DNA of 64,000 nt from assembly GCF_932526225.1 (NCBI RefSeq), contig NC_064036.1, forward strand, positions 806,001 to 870,000. The letters run 5' to 3'. Positions within the stretch are counted from its first letter, which is position 1; each line of letters starts with the position of its first letter. Of this stretch, positions 1-11,658 are shown one piece after another. The DNA is from Nematostella vectensis. Taxonomy: Eukaryota; Cnidaria; Anthozoa; Actiniaria; Edwardsiidae. A program made the position numbers and the translations under genes. The notes below the pieces were generated by a model that saw nothing but the letters and a program-made list of their open reading frames with translations, had not been told where the DNA came from and searched no databases.

Positions 1-965
1 TTGGAACATGTATCAAGTGCAAGAGATGGAATGCCAGGCCTGGTGATCAGATAATGGCTCCTCTCCCGTTAGCACGTGTGACACCATCTACTTGCCCCTT
101 CTCCTCAGTTGGAATCGACTACTCCGGTCCGATACAAGTTAAAGTCAAGAGAAGTCTAGTGAAGCGCTATGGTTGTATATTCACTTGTCTCGCTATGCGC
201 GCCGTGCACATAGAAGTTTCCTATGATCTGTCGACGGATTCATTTCTGCAGTCATTCTCGAGGTTTGTGAGTCGCAGAGGACCTCCAGTTCAAGTATACA
301 GCGACAACGGTACCAACTTCAAGGGCGCCGAGCTGTAAGTAAAGAATGCTCTCAAATTGAGGATTCGGATTGAAGACAACATGCGCAAGCTTGAAGTAGA
401 GTGGCACTTCAACCCCCCTAAGGCGAGTCACAACGGAGGTGTCTAGGAACGCATGATTCGTTCCATTCGAAGGATTCTGCGCGTTCTTCTGGGTAATCAA
501 GTGGTGGATGACGAGACGCTGTTGACTGTGATGACAGAGGTTGAAAAGATCTTGAATGATAGACCGCTAACTCGTGTTAGTGATGACCCTAAAGATCTGG
601 AGCCCCTGACGCCCAACAAGTTGCTTCTAGTCTACCGGAACGCCTGTAATGCACCTGTTGATCCCTCATTTGACAAGTTCACGCGACGCTGGAGACAAGC
701 TCAGTACCACCTGTGCAACATCTTCTGCGAGTATCTGCCTGCATTGCAAAAGCGCCAGAAGTGGCTTCACCCACGCCGCAATCTTGTTGCTAGAGATCTC
801 GTTCTTCTTGCTGACGAGTCTTGCCCCCGTGGGCAGTGGCCTCGTGGTTTAGTCCAAGAGACCTTCGCCAACGCATTCGGACACGTCCGACAATCGACTG
901 TGAAGACAAGTACCGCAGTGTATAGACGAGATGTTAGGAAATTGTGTCTCCTAGAAAGAGCCTGA
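1..965 (+). pseudogene. BEL/Pao retrotransposon pol fragment (integrase plus DUF5641-like tail), broken
   Basis: The frame is open from the window edge and reads through the end of an integrase zinc-binding region (a CxxC near base 10), then an integrase core with GIDYSGP (first Asp), LAMRAVHIE and SDNGTNF (second Asp), the usual BEL/Pao wording. Two in-frame stops break it, TAA at 336 and TAG at 444; the predicted catalytic Glu is the codon directly after the second stop. The same frame resumes at about 447 and continues to 965 through a tail rich in Trp, Arg and Leu (RQKWLHPRRN, RGQWPRGLV) that matches the DUF5641 region following BEL integrases. Gag, protease and reverse transcriptase would lie left of the window. 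With two stops the copy cannot make intact integrase. Family call secure, boundaries not. Confidence 0.88.
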
Positions 966-1039
966 ACACTCTACGAACCCTTCGAATTCAAGACGATATT
1001 GAAGAACATTGTTTCCTCGATTGGTTAGTTTAGATGCAA

Positions 1040-1734
1040 AGACTCTCATAGATGTAGAGAGCCTTTCGGGGCCGAAAGAAAACAATGACTGTATTCTTGT
1101 TCTGTTTGTGCGTTTACTGTTATTTTTTTTCTATTGTCGATTAATTATCCGTGTTTACATGTTATAAATTTTAGCGAGTCCTTGGCCTAGGCATGTTGGT
1201 TTTACCTATTGTTATATTTTAGCGAGTTTATGTAAATTGTTCATGTAACTTTGTAGTTTGTCAAAATCTAGTCAGTTTTTAGTTGTATGCTGCCCCGCCA
1301 GCATTAGTTTTCGCTCTATTGTCGAAATGTCACCGTTAAGGTAAAGTAATTTGTTATTAACCTATTTCCTTTTTTCCCTATTTCAGTGTAGAGTAATATA
1401 TGTCTGTATTTTGTTTCAGTACCGTATTAAGGGAAATTATGTTTACGCGTAATTTGCGGTACAACTATCACCGTAATCATCATCACCACTCCACTACTAC
1501 CATCATATACGTTTCCCTAATTTGATTATTCTGCATTTAATTTCGGTATGCGCAACGATAGAACGCCAAAGTTACCGTGATACTGCTTGAGGTAGTTTAT
1601 GAGGGCTTGCTCTATTCGCGTTTGAGGTTTATTTTGATTGAGCTACACACGTTTTAAAATTCGAAAACAGTTCCGCGTGTTTTTTGTTGTGTTCCTATAT
1701 CCGCGAAAGGAACTGAATAAATTATCACCTCACG
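1040..1734 (+). repeat. Probable 3' LTR and untranslated tail of the BEL/Pao copy
   Basis: No gene is visible here. A G-rich stretch (TTTCGGGGCCGAAAG at about 1063-1077) lies where the polypurine tract of a BEL element is expected, and the AT-rich sequence after it contains AATAAA near 1715. No second LTR is in the window to compare, so the exact ends are a guess. Confidence 0.4.
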
Positions 1735-2378
1735 GAACGGTTGTTCCGTTTAGAGGTGAAGAATCGGAACGCTAATGGAACGCTCCGGAACAAAAGAACT
1801 TGTTTGTACAATGAAGAACAAAATGTTCCCTTTTCGAAGTCCACAAAGGAACTGTTGGTCCTAATTGATGCAATTAGGAACAACAGTTCCATTTTTACGC
1901 GTTCCCAATTGAGGACCACCACTCAAAAAGAACAAAAGTTCCTGTTTGCTACGGTTAATAAACTTAAAAGGGAACGCCTGTTCCTAAGTGGTTAAAAGTA
2001 TAGGAACAGTGGGACCGATTTGGCCTAAATGGTGCCGTTTCTTGGCGAAAAGGAACAACAAAAGGGCCACAATGAACCGAAGTGGGGTGTTCCCTTTTTC
2101 GAAAACATGAACAAAAGTTCCGCATCTATGGTTTTGTTTCTCAATCTCAAAAGATATTATCTTTTAAAGCGATGCCTAGAATCGCACAAGCTGTGCGGGC
2201 TGGCTTGCTTGTGCATGCCATTTAGGTTTATTGTGCCCACAACCAATAGACTGCTGCCACTATTTCGAGACTGTCGCGTGGCAGTGTTTGATTGGCTCTT
2301 TTCACGTATTTGATAGCATTAAACATGCGGTACGCCGCATACGTTTCTCATTCTCGCATTAACCGTTGCTGACAAGAG
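1734..2378. repeat. Cluster of GGAAC-N4-GTTCC palindromes
   Basis: The stretch holds several 14-bp palindromes of the form GGAAC-N4-GTTCC or close relatives, for example near 1734, 1889 and 1970, together with many GAAC-N4/5-GTTC half forms up to about 2120. Another copy, GGAACGGGTGTTCC, lies at about 6277. Open frames on both strands across 1725-1995 come from this symmetry and are not considered coding. A role as a binding site or as recombinase target is speculation. Confidence 0.5.
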
Positions 2379-4125
2379 ATGGTAAAGCAGGGTAATGTGA
2401 TAAACTGGTCGCTTCTTCCAAATGCTGCAAAGAAACCAAAAAGAATGCACTTAGAAGAAGACGAAAATGACGGGCTGTTTCACTGCCCTGTACCAGACTG
2501 CCATAACGATGGGTTTGGAACTCAAAGAGGGTGTAGAAAACACGTCAAGAAAAAGCACCCATGGTTTTATTACTTTGATGAGAAACCAAGCGACTCAGAC
2601 ATCGGAGCTTCTCGAAGCCAAATGGAAAAGGAGAAGAGGCAACGACGTTCAAGTAATGGCGTCCCATCGTTTGACAGGTCTTGCACGTTTGCTGAACAAT
2701 TCACCTCGTGGCTCAAGGGCAGTGGTGGGGGCTGCAAAAATGATCGACAAGCGCAGCAACTGGTTAGCAAATGCTTGAGGTTTCTGAAGTTTTGCAGCAA
2801 GGACGAAGATCATCTCACATTAGATATTGTGGACTTTTGCTTGTGTTCGCCTAATCTACTTTTCAAATTTGCCGATTCAATGCAGAGCGAGTGGCAGTTG
2901 GGTCATGCCGGTCGAATCGGATACCTGGACGCCATTGCAGAACTAGTGACCTACAGGAAAGTAAACGGAGCATCGGAAGCGGTGCTTAGAGGGCTGTCTA
3001 CGACGGACACATACTTGAAAAAGGTGCGTAAGACCGTCTCAAAAATGATGCGACTAGAGTGGACTAGCGATTTAGACATCGATGTGCTAGAGGCCAAAGG
3101 GCACTGGGCAACCATAAACGAGCTCCTTGGTGTGGTGTCTCGCTACTTGCCCCGCTACGAAGCCGTGCTGAGAACGTGCAAGGACACGCCCGACAGGGCG
3201 TCTCCGTTTGATCTGTCGTTTGCCACTAAATTTCTCGCCGTTTATCTGTTTATCCAAGTCAAGGGCTCGCGGCCAATGACGTATCAGTATCTGACTGTGG
3301 ACATGGCGCGCACTGCCAAGACTAACGGAGGTTTTGTCGACCAGAAAATGTTCAAAACAGCGGCCAAGTACTGCTTCGACTCGCTCCTTCTGACCGACAC
3401 AAACATGAGTGTGCTCGAGGGATACACAACTTACATTCGCCCGCTACTCAAACCCAAGTGTGAGTACGTCCTAGTTACGAGAAACGGGGGTCAGCACAAC
3501 AAGGTCGGTGAGCTGATGAGCAATTTTGTGTTTGAAGCGACTGGCAAGTATGTTCACCCCACACGATACCGACAAATCGTCGAGACGTCTAGCTGCAAAG
3601 TGCCGATCAAAGCGCCATCTCTGAAGATCAGAAGCACAGCTCGAACGTCGCCAAAGTGCACTATCGCAAGCAGCGTTCACGCGAAGTCGCCACAAAGGCG
3701 CCCGAATGCCTCGAAAAACTACATGGCGACAGTGGCACCAAGCTGGACAAAGGGGTTCTAACGAGACTCTCCGACCTTTCAAACTCTTCAGAGGATCGAG
3801 ACGACTGCACGAAGTCGTGCTCTTCAACGAACGAAGTTCAAGAAATCTCCATACCGCCAGCAGCGAGAATGAAGCCTTTAGCCCGCAAACTACCGGCAAA
3901 CCAGAAGCGCGAAGACGCTTTTTTGATGACAGAGCTATGCCCTGCTCGCAGAAAATCGCTCTTATTTACGCCCGAAGAGGACAAGTATCTTAAAGTTGGT
4001 CTCAAAAGATACGGGTTCGGGCAGTGGACTTCGATCTTAAGAGACCCCGCCTTCCATTTCAAAAAAGGGAGAAGCCCCAACTCGTTGCTCAATCGAGCAA
4101 ACAGAAAATACGGCACCATGGATAG
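2379..4125 (+). pseudogene. Crypton-like tyrosine recombinase with zinc finger and Myb-like tail, frameshifted
   Basis: The first part (2379 to about 3605) encodes an N-terminal zinc-finger-like motif (CPVPDC...CRKHVKKKH, residues about 32-61) and a tyrosine recombinase region: an Arg in GSRPMTYQYLT, later HPTRYRQ, which supplies the HxxR pair. The expected end of the catalytic domain, with KHSSNVAKVHYRKQ and the likely Tyr nucleophile, lies in another frame from about 3612, so one single-base frameshift near 3600-3612 separates Arg/HxxR from Tyr. The second frame continues into a Myb/SANT-like segment (FTPEEDKYLKVGLKRYGFG, about 3965-4110), a DNA-binding tail known from Crypton proteins. After about 4125 the frame is antisense to the convergent gene and is probably not coding. 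The motifs are seen directly; the Crypton assignment rests on family knowledge. Confidence 0.75.
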
Positions 4126-4704
4126 CTCGAATGCCGCTCTTGCCATGACTTGCCTTTTCTCAGCCTCAGACTTCTGGTTATCCTCTCTAATCCGGCCTAG
4201 TTCCACGATTATTTCCTCGGGCATTGCATCTTCGGGGTCTTCCGGTAATAATTCCATCAAGTTGTGTGGGACTCCCAGATCCACCAGTCTTTTACTTCGG
4301 CTTTTCAGCATTTTAGATTTACGGGCCTTGTTTAGTTGCTGGCGCAAACTCCTCTCTCCTTTCATCTTCTCTAGTAAAATGTTGAGCTGTCGCTTTCGCA
4401 TGCTGAAAGGCTGGCAGTTGCGATACTCAGCTTCCATTTTGTTGAACGTCTCTGCGTCACTACCAGAATAGTTATCCTCGTCTCCATATAAAAAGGCAAT
4501 CTGGCATGCAACCCAGTAGGAAATCGCAGGATATATTTGCTTCCCCGGCGTAGAAACATGAGATGCAACGACCGTCTCCTCGTCATCTCGTCCTGACTCT
4601 TCGTTTGCTGCCTGCAAAAAAAAAAACCAAAAGTATATTTAAAGAAAGTAAATTGCGAAAAAAATATCTTTATATAGTTTTCACAATCTTACCTCTTCAG
4701 ACAT
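3838..4704 (-). CDS. Two-exon gene of unknown function, convergent with the recombinase
   Basis: Exon 1 is 4693-4704 (MSEE, then donor GTAAGA). Exon 2 begins at 4611 after a long T-tract and GCAG; phase 0 joins correctly. The product starts MSEEAANEESGRDDEE and continues with an aromatic stretch (YWVACQIAFLYG) and a long charged, probably helical part rich in Lys, Arg and Glu (NILLEKMKGERSLRQQLNK). I recognise no family. The frame stays open to 3838, about 261 residues, but the last 95 or so are antisense to the Myb-like part of the recombinase, so the true end may be earlier, near 4125. It could be the second gene of the same mobile element or a host gene fragment. Confidence 0.45.
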
Positions 4705-5186
4705 TTTAGCTTGCTTCAGCTTAGACTTGCTTATGGCAGAGAAGAAAAATAAGACAGCGCTGTATCGCAATCTTCTCTTTTTGAACAAATTCACGACCAC
4801 GCGGTTTCTATTTCATCTACCCTCCAGATGCATTTAAATGATTTGACAGAACAGAGGTTCTGTATTGGTCCGACGAGGTGGCATTCGGCCGCATCTCTTA
4901 TGAGCTTGCTGTTGAGCTGAGAGCACGGCTTACTCATAGTGAATGAACTGATTCTTGCCTTTTTCTGTCTCTTTATATAGAGTAGCCACACTGCGTTATC
5001 ATTGGGTAGTTTCAGTAATGCCATTGTAAGACGGTTGTTTGTTCATTTTCAGTAGGGAACACAAAGATGATTACGTAACACAGTAGAAATAAAACAAAAG
5101 TATGCATTTCTCACAACAACATGCGTGAAACAACACCCGCTATGATTCTACATACAAACTAACACAAGAGTAATAAATTCGATCAG
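4705..5186. other. No gene seen
   Basis: AT-rich sequence upstream of the minus-strand gene. Only short random frames are present and I see no domain or repeat. Confidence 0.5.
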
Positions 5187-5905
5187 TTCCCGCTATACCC
5201 GTCAAACCCGGAATACCCGGTGTATTCAGAACAAAGTTGAACGATTTCTAAATCGTAAGAAACTTACAGTTACTGCTAATGTCATAGTATTGTTGAATGG
5301 AATAGATTAAGCATGAGGTCGAATTCATTATCAAAGAACGTTTGAAAGAAAGTTTGTTTAGAATACACCGGATACTCCGGGTATGGCGGGTATAGCGGTT
5401 ATGCCATGAATTCATCAACTAAACACATCAATTTAGCTTAGAATACACCGTGTACTCCGGGAATCGCGGGTATGGCCATATAATAATAATAGTAATAATA
5501 TTAACAGTAGCAGTAGTAGTAAGAGTAGAAGTACCCGCCATTCCCGGAGTACACGGTGTATTCCCAGTCAAATTCAACGTACTTTAGAAATGCATTCATG
5601 CAATACCCGCTATATCCGCCTTATTCGGAGTACACGGTGTATTATAAGCAGAGTTGATGTGTTTTGTTGATGAATTCATGCAATAACCGCTATACCCGCC
5701 ATACCCGGAGTATCCTGTGTATTCTAAACAAACTTGAACGTTGATTATTAATTCAGTCTCGACCTCATGCTAAATCTATTCCATTCAACAATTCTATGAC
5801 ATTGTTAGTAACTGTAAGTTCCTTACGATTTAAAAATCGTTCAATTTTGTTTTGAATTCACCGTGTACTCCGGGAATGGCGGGTATAGCGGGTATTGCAG
5901 GAATT
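5187..5905. repeat. Foldback element made of inverted copies of a short GC-rich motif
   Basis: A motif of about 35 bp, recognisable by ACACCGTGTACTCCGGG and GGCGGGTATAGCGGGTAT, occurs at about 5361, 5441 and 5846 on the plus strand and at about 5187, 5533, 5603 and 5683 on the minus strand. The flanks are inverted as well: the run at about 5230-5420 (with CGATTTCTAAATCG and GAATGGAATAGATTAAGCAT) reappears reverse-complemented at about 5655-5850. The arms are therefore some 200-235 bp with a centre of about 230 bp. A further partial copy lies at 6110-6205. No coding capacity. Confidence 0.75.
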
Positions 5906-5930
5906 CATTATCTCATTGATTGTTTGTTCC

Positions 5931-6062
<132 letters not shown>

Positions 6063-6665
6063 GTCGCAACCACATTCGTAATGTATTCCCTTCAATATTG
6101 ATCCCAGTTGTACTGTAAGTTTCTTACGATTTTAAAATCGTTGAACTTTGTTCTGACTACACCGTGTACTCCGGGTTTGGCGGGGACAGCGGGTATTGAT
6201 GGGATTTATCTCTCTGACTTGTTGTTTTTGTTGTTAGTTGATTATTTACTTTTAATTTAATAGGAATTTTCAGCCTTGGAACGGGTGTTCCTGTTCATAT
6301 TTGGCAATAGTTCAGCCTTTTGCTGTTGACACAGGTCTTCGGTTGATGCTTGTCATTCGTTACTATTTGTTTACCACTGCCATACTGTACTGCATTCATT
6401 TAAATTGGTTTGATTTCTGACAAGGAAAAGTGTTTTTCTCCTATTCGAATAAATAGGCGGTGTTCCGATAAGTACAGTTCCTCATTTTTTGAGACGCGCG
6501 TTCACAATTATCGGTTCATTTAAATGAAAATATCCTTTTGAGTTTAGTTTTTGGATGCAAATCGAAAGAGCAATGCCTCACGAACATTTAGAGTGCTAAA
6601 ATTCCCAAGTGCGACTGACCGTTAAAATCTGCCAGCGAGACGAAAGGCAGAGGAACAAAAATTTG
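6063..6665. other. No gene seen; partial foldback motif copy
   Basis: Contains the diverged copy of the foldback arm at about 6110-6205 and a GGAAC-N4-GTTCC palindrome near 6277. The rest is unassigned AT-rich sequence. Confidence 0.5.
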
Positions 6666-6669
6666 GGAA

Positions 6670-8225
6670 ACGATCATAACCATAACCATCAATCATCATA
6701 ATCATTGTCACCATCACTATAAGAGTTATCATAATCACCACTACCATCACCATCACAACAATCATCACCAGAAAATCACTACCATCACTATCATTGTCAT
6801 GATCATCACCAACACCACCATTACTACCATCATCATCACCACCACCACCACCATTACTACCATCATCATCACCACCACCACCATTACTACCATCATCATC
6901 ATCACCATTACCACAAGCAGCACCATCACCATCACCGCCACCAACACCATCACAACTATCATCATCACCACCACCACCATTACTACCATCATCATCACCG
7001 CCACGACCATTACTACCATCATCATCACCACCACCACCATTACTACCATCATCATCACCACCATTACCACAAGCAGAACCATCACCGCCACCAACACCAT
7101 CACAACCATCACCGCCACCAACACCATCACCACCATCGCCATCACCGCCACCATCACCGCCACCACAATCACCATCACCATCACCGCCACCAACATCACC
7201 ATCGACATCACCATCATCATCACCATCACCGCCACCATCACTACCATCATAACCATCACCATCACTACCATCATAACCATCACCACCACCACCACCATAA
7301 CCGCCACCAACAACACCATCACCGCCACCGACGTCATCATCACTATCACCGTAATCATCATCACCATCATCGCCATCAACATCATCATCACTATCACCGC
7401 CACCATCACCGCCACCAACATCACCACCACTACCATCATAACCATCACCATCACCGCCACCAGCATCACCATCACCATCACCGCCACCAACATCACCATC
7501 ATCGCCACCAACATCATTATCACTATCAACGTAATCATCATCACCACTACCACTACTACCATCATAACCATCACCATAAATCATCATAATCATTATCACC
7601 ATCACCACCATCACTATCAGAGTTATCATAATCCCCGCTACCATGACCATCACAACAATCATCACCAGAACATAACTGCCATCACTATCACCGTCATGAT
7701 CATCACCAGCACAACCATCGCCACCATCATCATCACCACCATTACCATTACTACCATCATCATCACCACCATCGCCATTACTACCATCATTCATCACCAC
7801 CACCACCATTACTACCATCATCATCACCACCACCACCATTACTACCATCATCATCACCACCACCACCATTACTACCATCATTCATCACCACCACCACCAT
7901 TACTACCATCATTCATCACCACCACCATTACTACCATCACCATCACCACCACCACCATTACTACCATCATTCATCACCACCACCACCATTACTACCATCA
8001 TCATCACCACCACCACCATTACTACCATCATCATCACCACCACCACCATTACTACCATCATCATCACCACCACCACCATTACTACCATCATCATCACCAC
8101 CACCACCATTACTACCATCATTCATCACCACCACCACCACCATTACTACCATCATCATCACCACCATTACCACAAGCAGCACCAACACCACTACCATCAT
8201 CATCACAACCGACGCTACCATCATC
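6670..8225. repeat. Imperfect CAT/CAC (ATCACC) trinucleotide array
   Basis: Low-complexity mixture of ATC, ACC and CAC triplets, with a higher-order unit of about 27-36 bp (CACCACCACCATTACTACCA) in the right half. It leaves long frames open on both strands (Thr/Ile/His-rich on plus, Asp/Gly- or Met/Val-rich on minus) that I treat as artefacts. A related array is at 21.6-23.35 kb. Confidence 0.95.
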
Positions 8226-8269
8226 TTCCTCGATTAACAAAAACAATCAAATAACCATCACGCCTGTTA

Positions 8270-8455
8270 TACTGCTTACAGGCGTTTACCCGGTGTTACT
8301 TTTTTTTCGTTATGCGCCGAGGTGTTTCCGCCATCTTGTCTTGGTTATTGCCGTGCGCGAGATGAAGAGAAGAGCGGTAGCGCAGCCAGAAAAAAACACG
8401 ACTCAGTACATAGCGAAAAAAAAATGCTGTGTAAACGCCTTTAAGAAGGCTACAT
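8270..8455. mobile_element. Small MITE-like element with inverted ends
   Basis: Left end TACAGGCGTTTACCCGG and right end GTGTAAACGCCTTTAAG are inverted relative to each other (core AGGCGTTTA). The span of about 180 bp has no coding capacity. The same element is at about 23400-23580. Confidence 0.5.
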
Positions 8456-8554
8456 CAACACCAATAAGTCGACATCACCAGCAACGTCAACATTATCACA
8501 ACAATAGCATTACCATCGTCCAACACCGTCCCAACCATCATTGTTGCTACTTAC

Positions 8555-8753
8555 TATTCCGTTGCACCAGCCACTGCTGGCCAGATTCGCCAATATCCAC
8601 ATCCAACTGGTCTACAAAAAACCCAGACTCCTGCTGGATGAGCGAGCTGGAGTCCCCGGATGACGAGATGCGACGGATTCTTTGGATAAGCGAGGGCCGG
8701 TCATCCGTACTGACGTCATTGCCATTCTCATACGTCATTCTTATGTCTTTCAC
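8555..8753 (-). pseudogene. Orphan copy of gene C exon 5
   Basis: The block matches the exon at 23688-23907 with few changes, including ENGNDVSTDDRPSLIQRIRR, Ser-rich SSSGDSSS and FFVDQLDVDIGESGQ. Both splice signals are kept (TTTTTCAG before, GTAAGTA after) and the frame is open. It lacks 21 bp (seven residues, HFTFPCK) present in the other copy, so the length difference is in frame. It sits about 3 kb past the stop codon of gene C on the same strand, without recognisable partner exons, so it is most simply a hitchhiker of the segmental duplication. Use as an alternative 3' exon cannot be excluded. Confidence 0.7.
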
Positions 8754-9147
8754 CTGAAAAAGTGGATTATTGTGTTTATTAAGCGTAGAAATAGAAAAAT
8801 CATACAGCATCTAACAGTTTCCAATGGCGGATTCAAATCCAGAACTGGATTATTAGGAAAACATCATGCAAGTAGATGCCTTTGTTAAGATGCATCAAAG
8901 CGTTAATTCGAACATGTCATTCTCTAACAGATAAAATTACTAAAAATTCGAATTATTTGTTGATACAAGTGAATACTGAATAAAAAAAGTCGCATTTCAA
9001 TAAAGCGAGTAATAGTGCCGCACAGAACAGTACCGTATTCTCCCTTGAGAATCTTACATGGGTTCCCGCACGTATCGCCCCTGCCCCTTGGCAACTAGCA
9101 TTGGCCGTGGAGCAAAACGGACAACAAAACTTCCACAAGGACTTAAA

Positions 9148-10040
9148 TGAACTTCTCGGAACAATGGAAATTTATGCCAGTCATTATGATGGTGAAGTAT
9201 TGATCTTATTGACAAATACAATAACGACTTCCTTATAGCGATTTTGAACCCAATGCGAACTTTATCTGTTGTACCTACCGTATATAACTAATTAAAAGTT
9301 ATTTTGAAAATCATGAGCGTTTTTAGAAGCGATATGTTCATATAAACGATCAGAAACCCGTTTTCACAGAATCGAAGAGTGCCGTTCTAGCGAAATAGAA
9401 ACTCTATAACAAACAATAACACACTTGAAACATACCTTCTCTACTTAATGATCTTCTCGGAACATGGAAAATTTATGCCAGTCCGATGGTGAACTATTGA
9501 TCTTATTGACAAATAAAATAACTACTTCCTTATAGCGATTTTGAACCCAATGCGAACTTTATCTGTTGTACCTACCGTATATAACAAATTATAAGTCATT
9601 TTGAAAATCATGAGCGTTTTTAGAAGCGATATGTTCATATAAACGATCAGAAACCCGTTTTCACAGAATCGAAGAGTGCCGTTATAATCCTAGCGAAATA
9701 GAAACTCTATAACAACAATAACACACTTGAAACATACCTTCTCTACTTAATGATCTTCTCGGAACATGGAAAATTTATGCCAGTCCTTATGATGGTGAAG
9801 TATTGATCTTATTGACAAATAAAATAACGACTTCCTTATAGCGATTTTGAACCCAATGCGAACTTTATCTGTTGTACCTACCTTATATAACGGAATATAA
9901 GTTCTTTTGAAAATCATGAGCGTTTTTAGAAGCGATATTTTCATATAAACGATCAGAAACCCGTTTTCACAGAATCGAAGATTGCCGTTATAATCCTAAT
10001 ATAGAAACTCTATGACAACAATAACACACTTGAAACATAC
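9148..10040. repeat. Three tandem copies of a unit of about 300 bp
   Basis: Each copy begins near CTTCTCGGAACA and contains GAAGTATTGATCTTATTGAC, CTTCCTTATAGCGATTTTGA and CGATCAGAAACCCGTTTTCA. Copies start at about 9148, 9450 and 9750. The paralogous segment at 24290-24580 holds only one, so the triplication came after the larger duplication or was lost in the other copy. Confidence 0.88.
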
Positions 10041-10480
10041 CTTCTCTCCTTCGGCCATGATAGAACAGCACAAAGCAGATAATAACTTAGGGCAAAGTAA
10101 GCTATTTACCGATCATTGATATTCGAGTGATAGTGGTTAGAATCCTTGTTGAATATCAGGTTGTCAAAATCTCGATTTGCATATGACACAGCAACGGAGG
10201 AACCAAAGAGACCGGGCTAAATATTCGCTATTCATCTATTAAACAATAAATTGCACCTGCTAATACAAATGCTAATTCGTTTTTGTTTCAGCACTAAACC
10301 GAGATAAAAACAAAAAGTTTGCATAGGAACCACAGGCAGCCCAAGGCTACTGTCAGTGGTTTATAAAGAAATGTATGGGGGAATTTATATGTTAGCGAAA
10401 AAATACTTTATCGTGAAAAATAAAACTTAAGACCATGTAATATTGTGTTTGAATCTTCCTTTATTTTAATTTTGCCGATA

Positions 10481-10552
10481 GAATGTCAGTAGAGCGAGTT
10501 TGAAGTCCAAGAAACAATTCGTGGCGGGCTTCAAACCCGCTCTACTGACATA
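10481..10552. repeat. Hairpin-forming inverted repeat
   Basis: TGTCAGTAGAGCGAGTTTGA on the left pairs with TCAAACCCGCTCTACTGACA on the right, about 24 bp per arm with one or two mismatches around a loop of about 20 bases. In the duplicate copy the right arm is replaced by a different sequence. Confidence 0.75.
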
Positions 10553-10559
10553 CACAAGA

Positions 10560-11658
10560 ATACTATAGCTTTCCAAACCTTGATGTGCTGATATTTACGC
10601 TAATATCCTGATACCCAAGATCACTGCGGGTTACGACACATAGACTTTCCGGATGAAACGTTAGTTGAAATAGGTGTATATTACTAGAAGTATATGTACG
10701 GGCATATAGTTTATTTATTTGATAGAAGTAAAATATTAATCATATTTATTGATATTTCTGATATTTTTATTTAAACACTTTATACAAATTTAAGAAAAAA
10801 ATTTAACTGAGCGGTTTTCTACTATGATAATTAGTTAAAACCATGATAAAATCCATTTACACATCAACATTATAAAAACTTCTTACACACTATAACTTGT
10901 GTTATTACAAGAATGTCACAGATTTTGTTAAATGTTGTACAATATGATGATTTAACGCATAAAATAAAATGTTATGATATTTTAATCCAAACGCTTCTTT
11001 CTATACACAATCGGGAGGGGTAGTTGAAACACTAAACACAACACCGCCAAAATTTTTGGATAGTGATGATGATGTGACCATTCGAGTAGTCAAAGAAACG
11101 GAGACAAGACCGTAAATATATTGTTGGAGTTTCGGCCGAATTAAGATATCGAAAGTATTCTTTTCCACAATATCATGCCGAAGGATATATTTATATTCTA
11201 GAATTGAAATTTTGAAGAAAGGTGACATGATGAATAATCCAATAAAAAATACTAGATAATGCGGCGAGATCTGCCAATACACTACACTACAACAAGCCTC
11301 CCCCGCAGGCGTTTCTAGGCAGGCGTCGCTATGGCCAAACATGGCAAATGATATAAGCACATAGCTAGACCAGAAACCAGCAAAACTGTTGAAACGTGTC
11401 CAAAATCCTGAGAACTCACAAGCTTTGGTTATCAGGCGAACGCGCCATTTTACGGGAACTACAACCATTAGGCGGGAAAATTTATTGCTCGATACATTGT
11501 TTTCCTAATATGGTGTTTCCGAATGTGCGTGGCCACCTCTCATCCATTCATCGGTTAGATTTTTCAATTCTCTTTTTAAAATTCTTCTAGATACTGATAA
11601 CGCCTCCTAGACCTCCTGTCACATGAATGGAAGTAATGTGAAAGATTCCTCGTTTGCA
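10560..11658. other. AT-rich spacer; no gene recognised
   Basis: The only sizable frame (11001-11468, minus) has no recognisable domain. This is downstream of the gene C stop codon and probably contains its 3' untranslated region. Confidence 0.5.

Larger units (their letters stand above)
7430..10550. repeat. Segmental duplication, copy 1 (partner at 22.6-25.07 kb)
   Basis: From the end of the CAT/CAC array the sequence runs parallel to 22610-25070: the same junction TTCCTCGATTAACAAAAACA, the same small inverted-repeat element, the same exon-like block and the same downstream sequence. Copy 1 is longer because a unit of about 300 bp near 9.15-10.04 kb is present three times. The partner lies inside an intron of gene C; this copy lies downstream of its stop codon. 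Confidence 0.9.

Noticed and set aside
6799-8757. Open frame of 652 codons rich in Thr, Ile and His
   Set aside because: Produced by the CAT/CAC repeat; all six frames are similarly open and composition follows the repeat.
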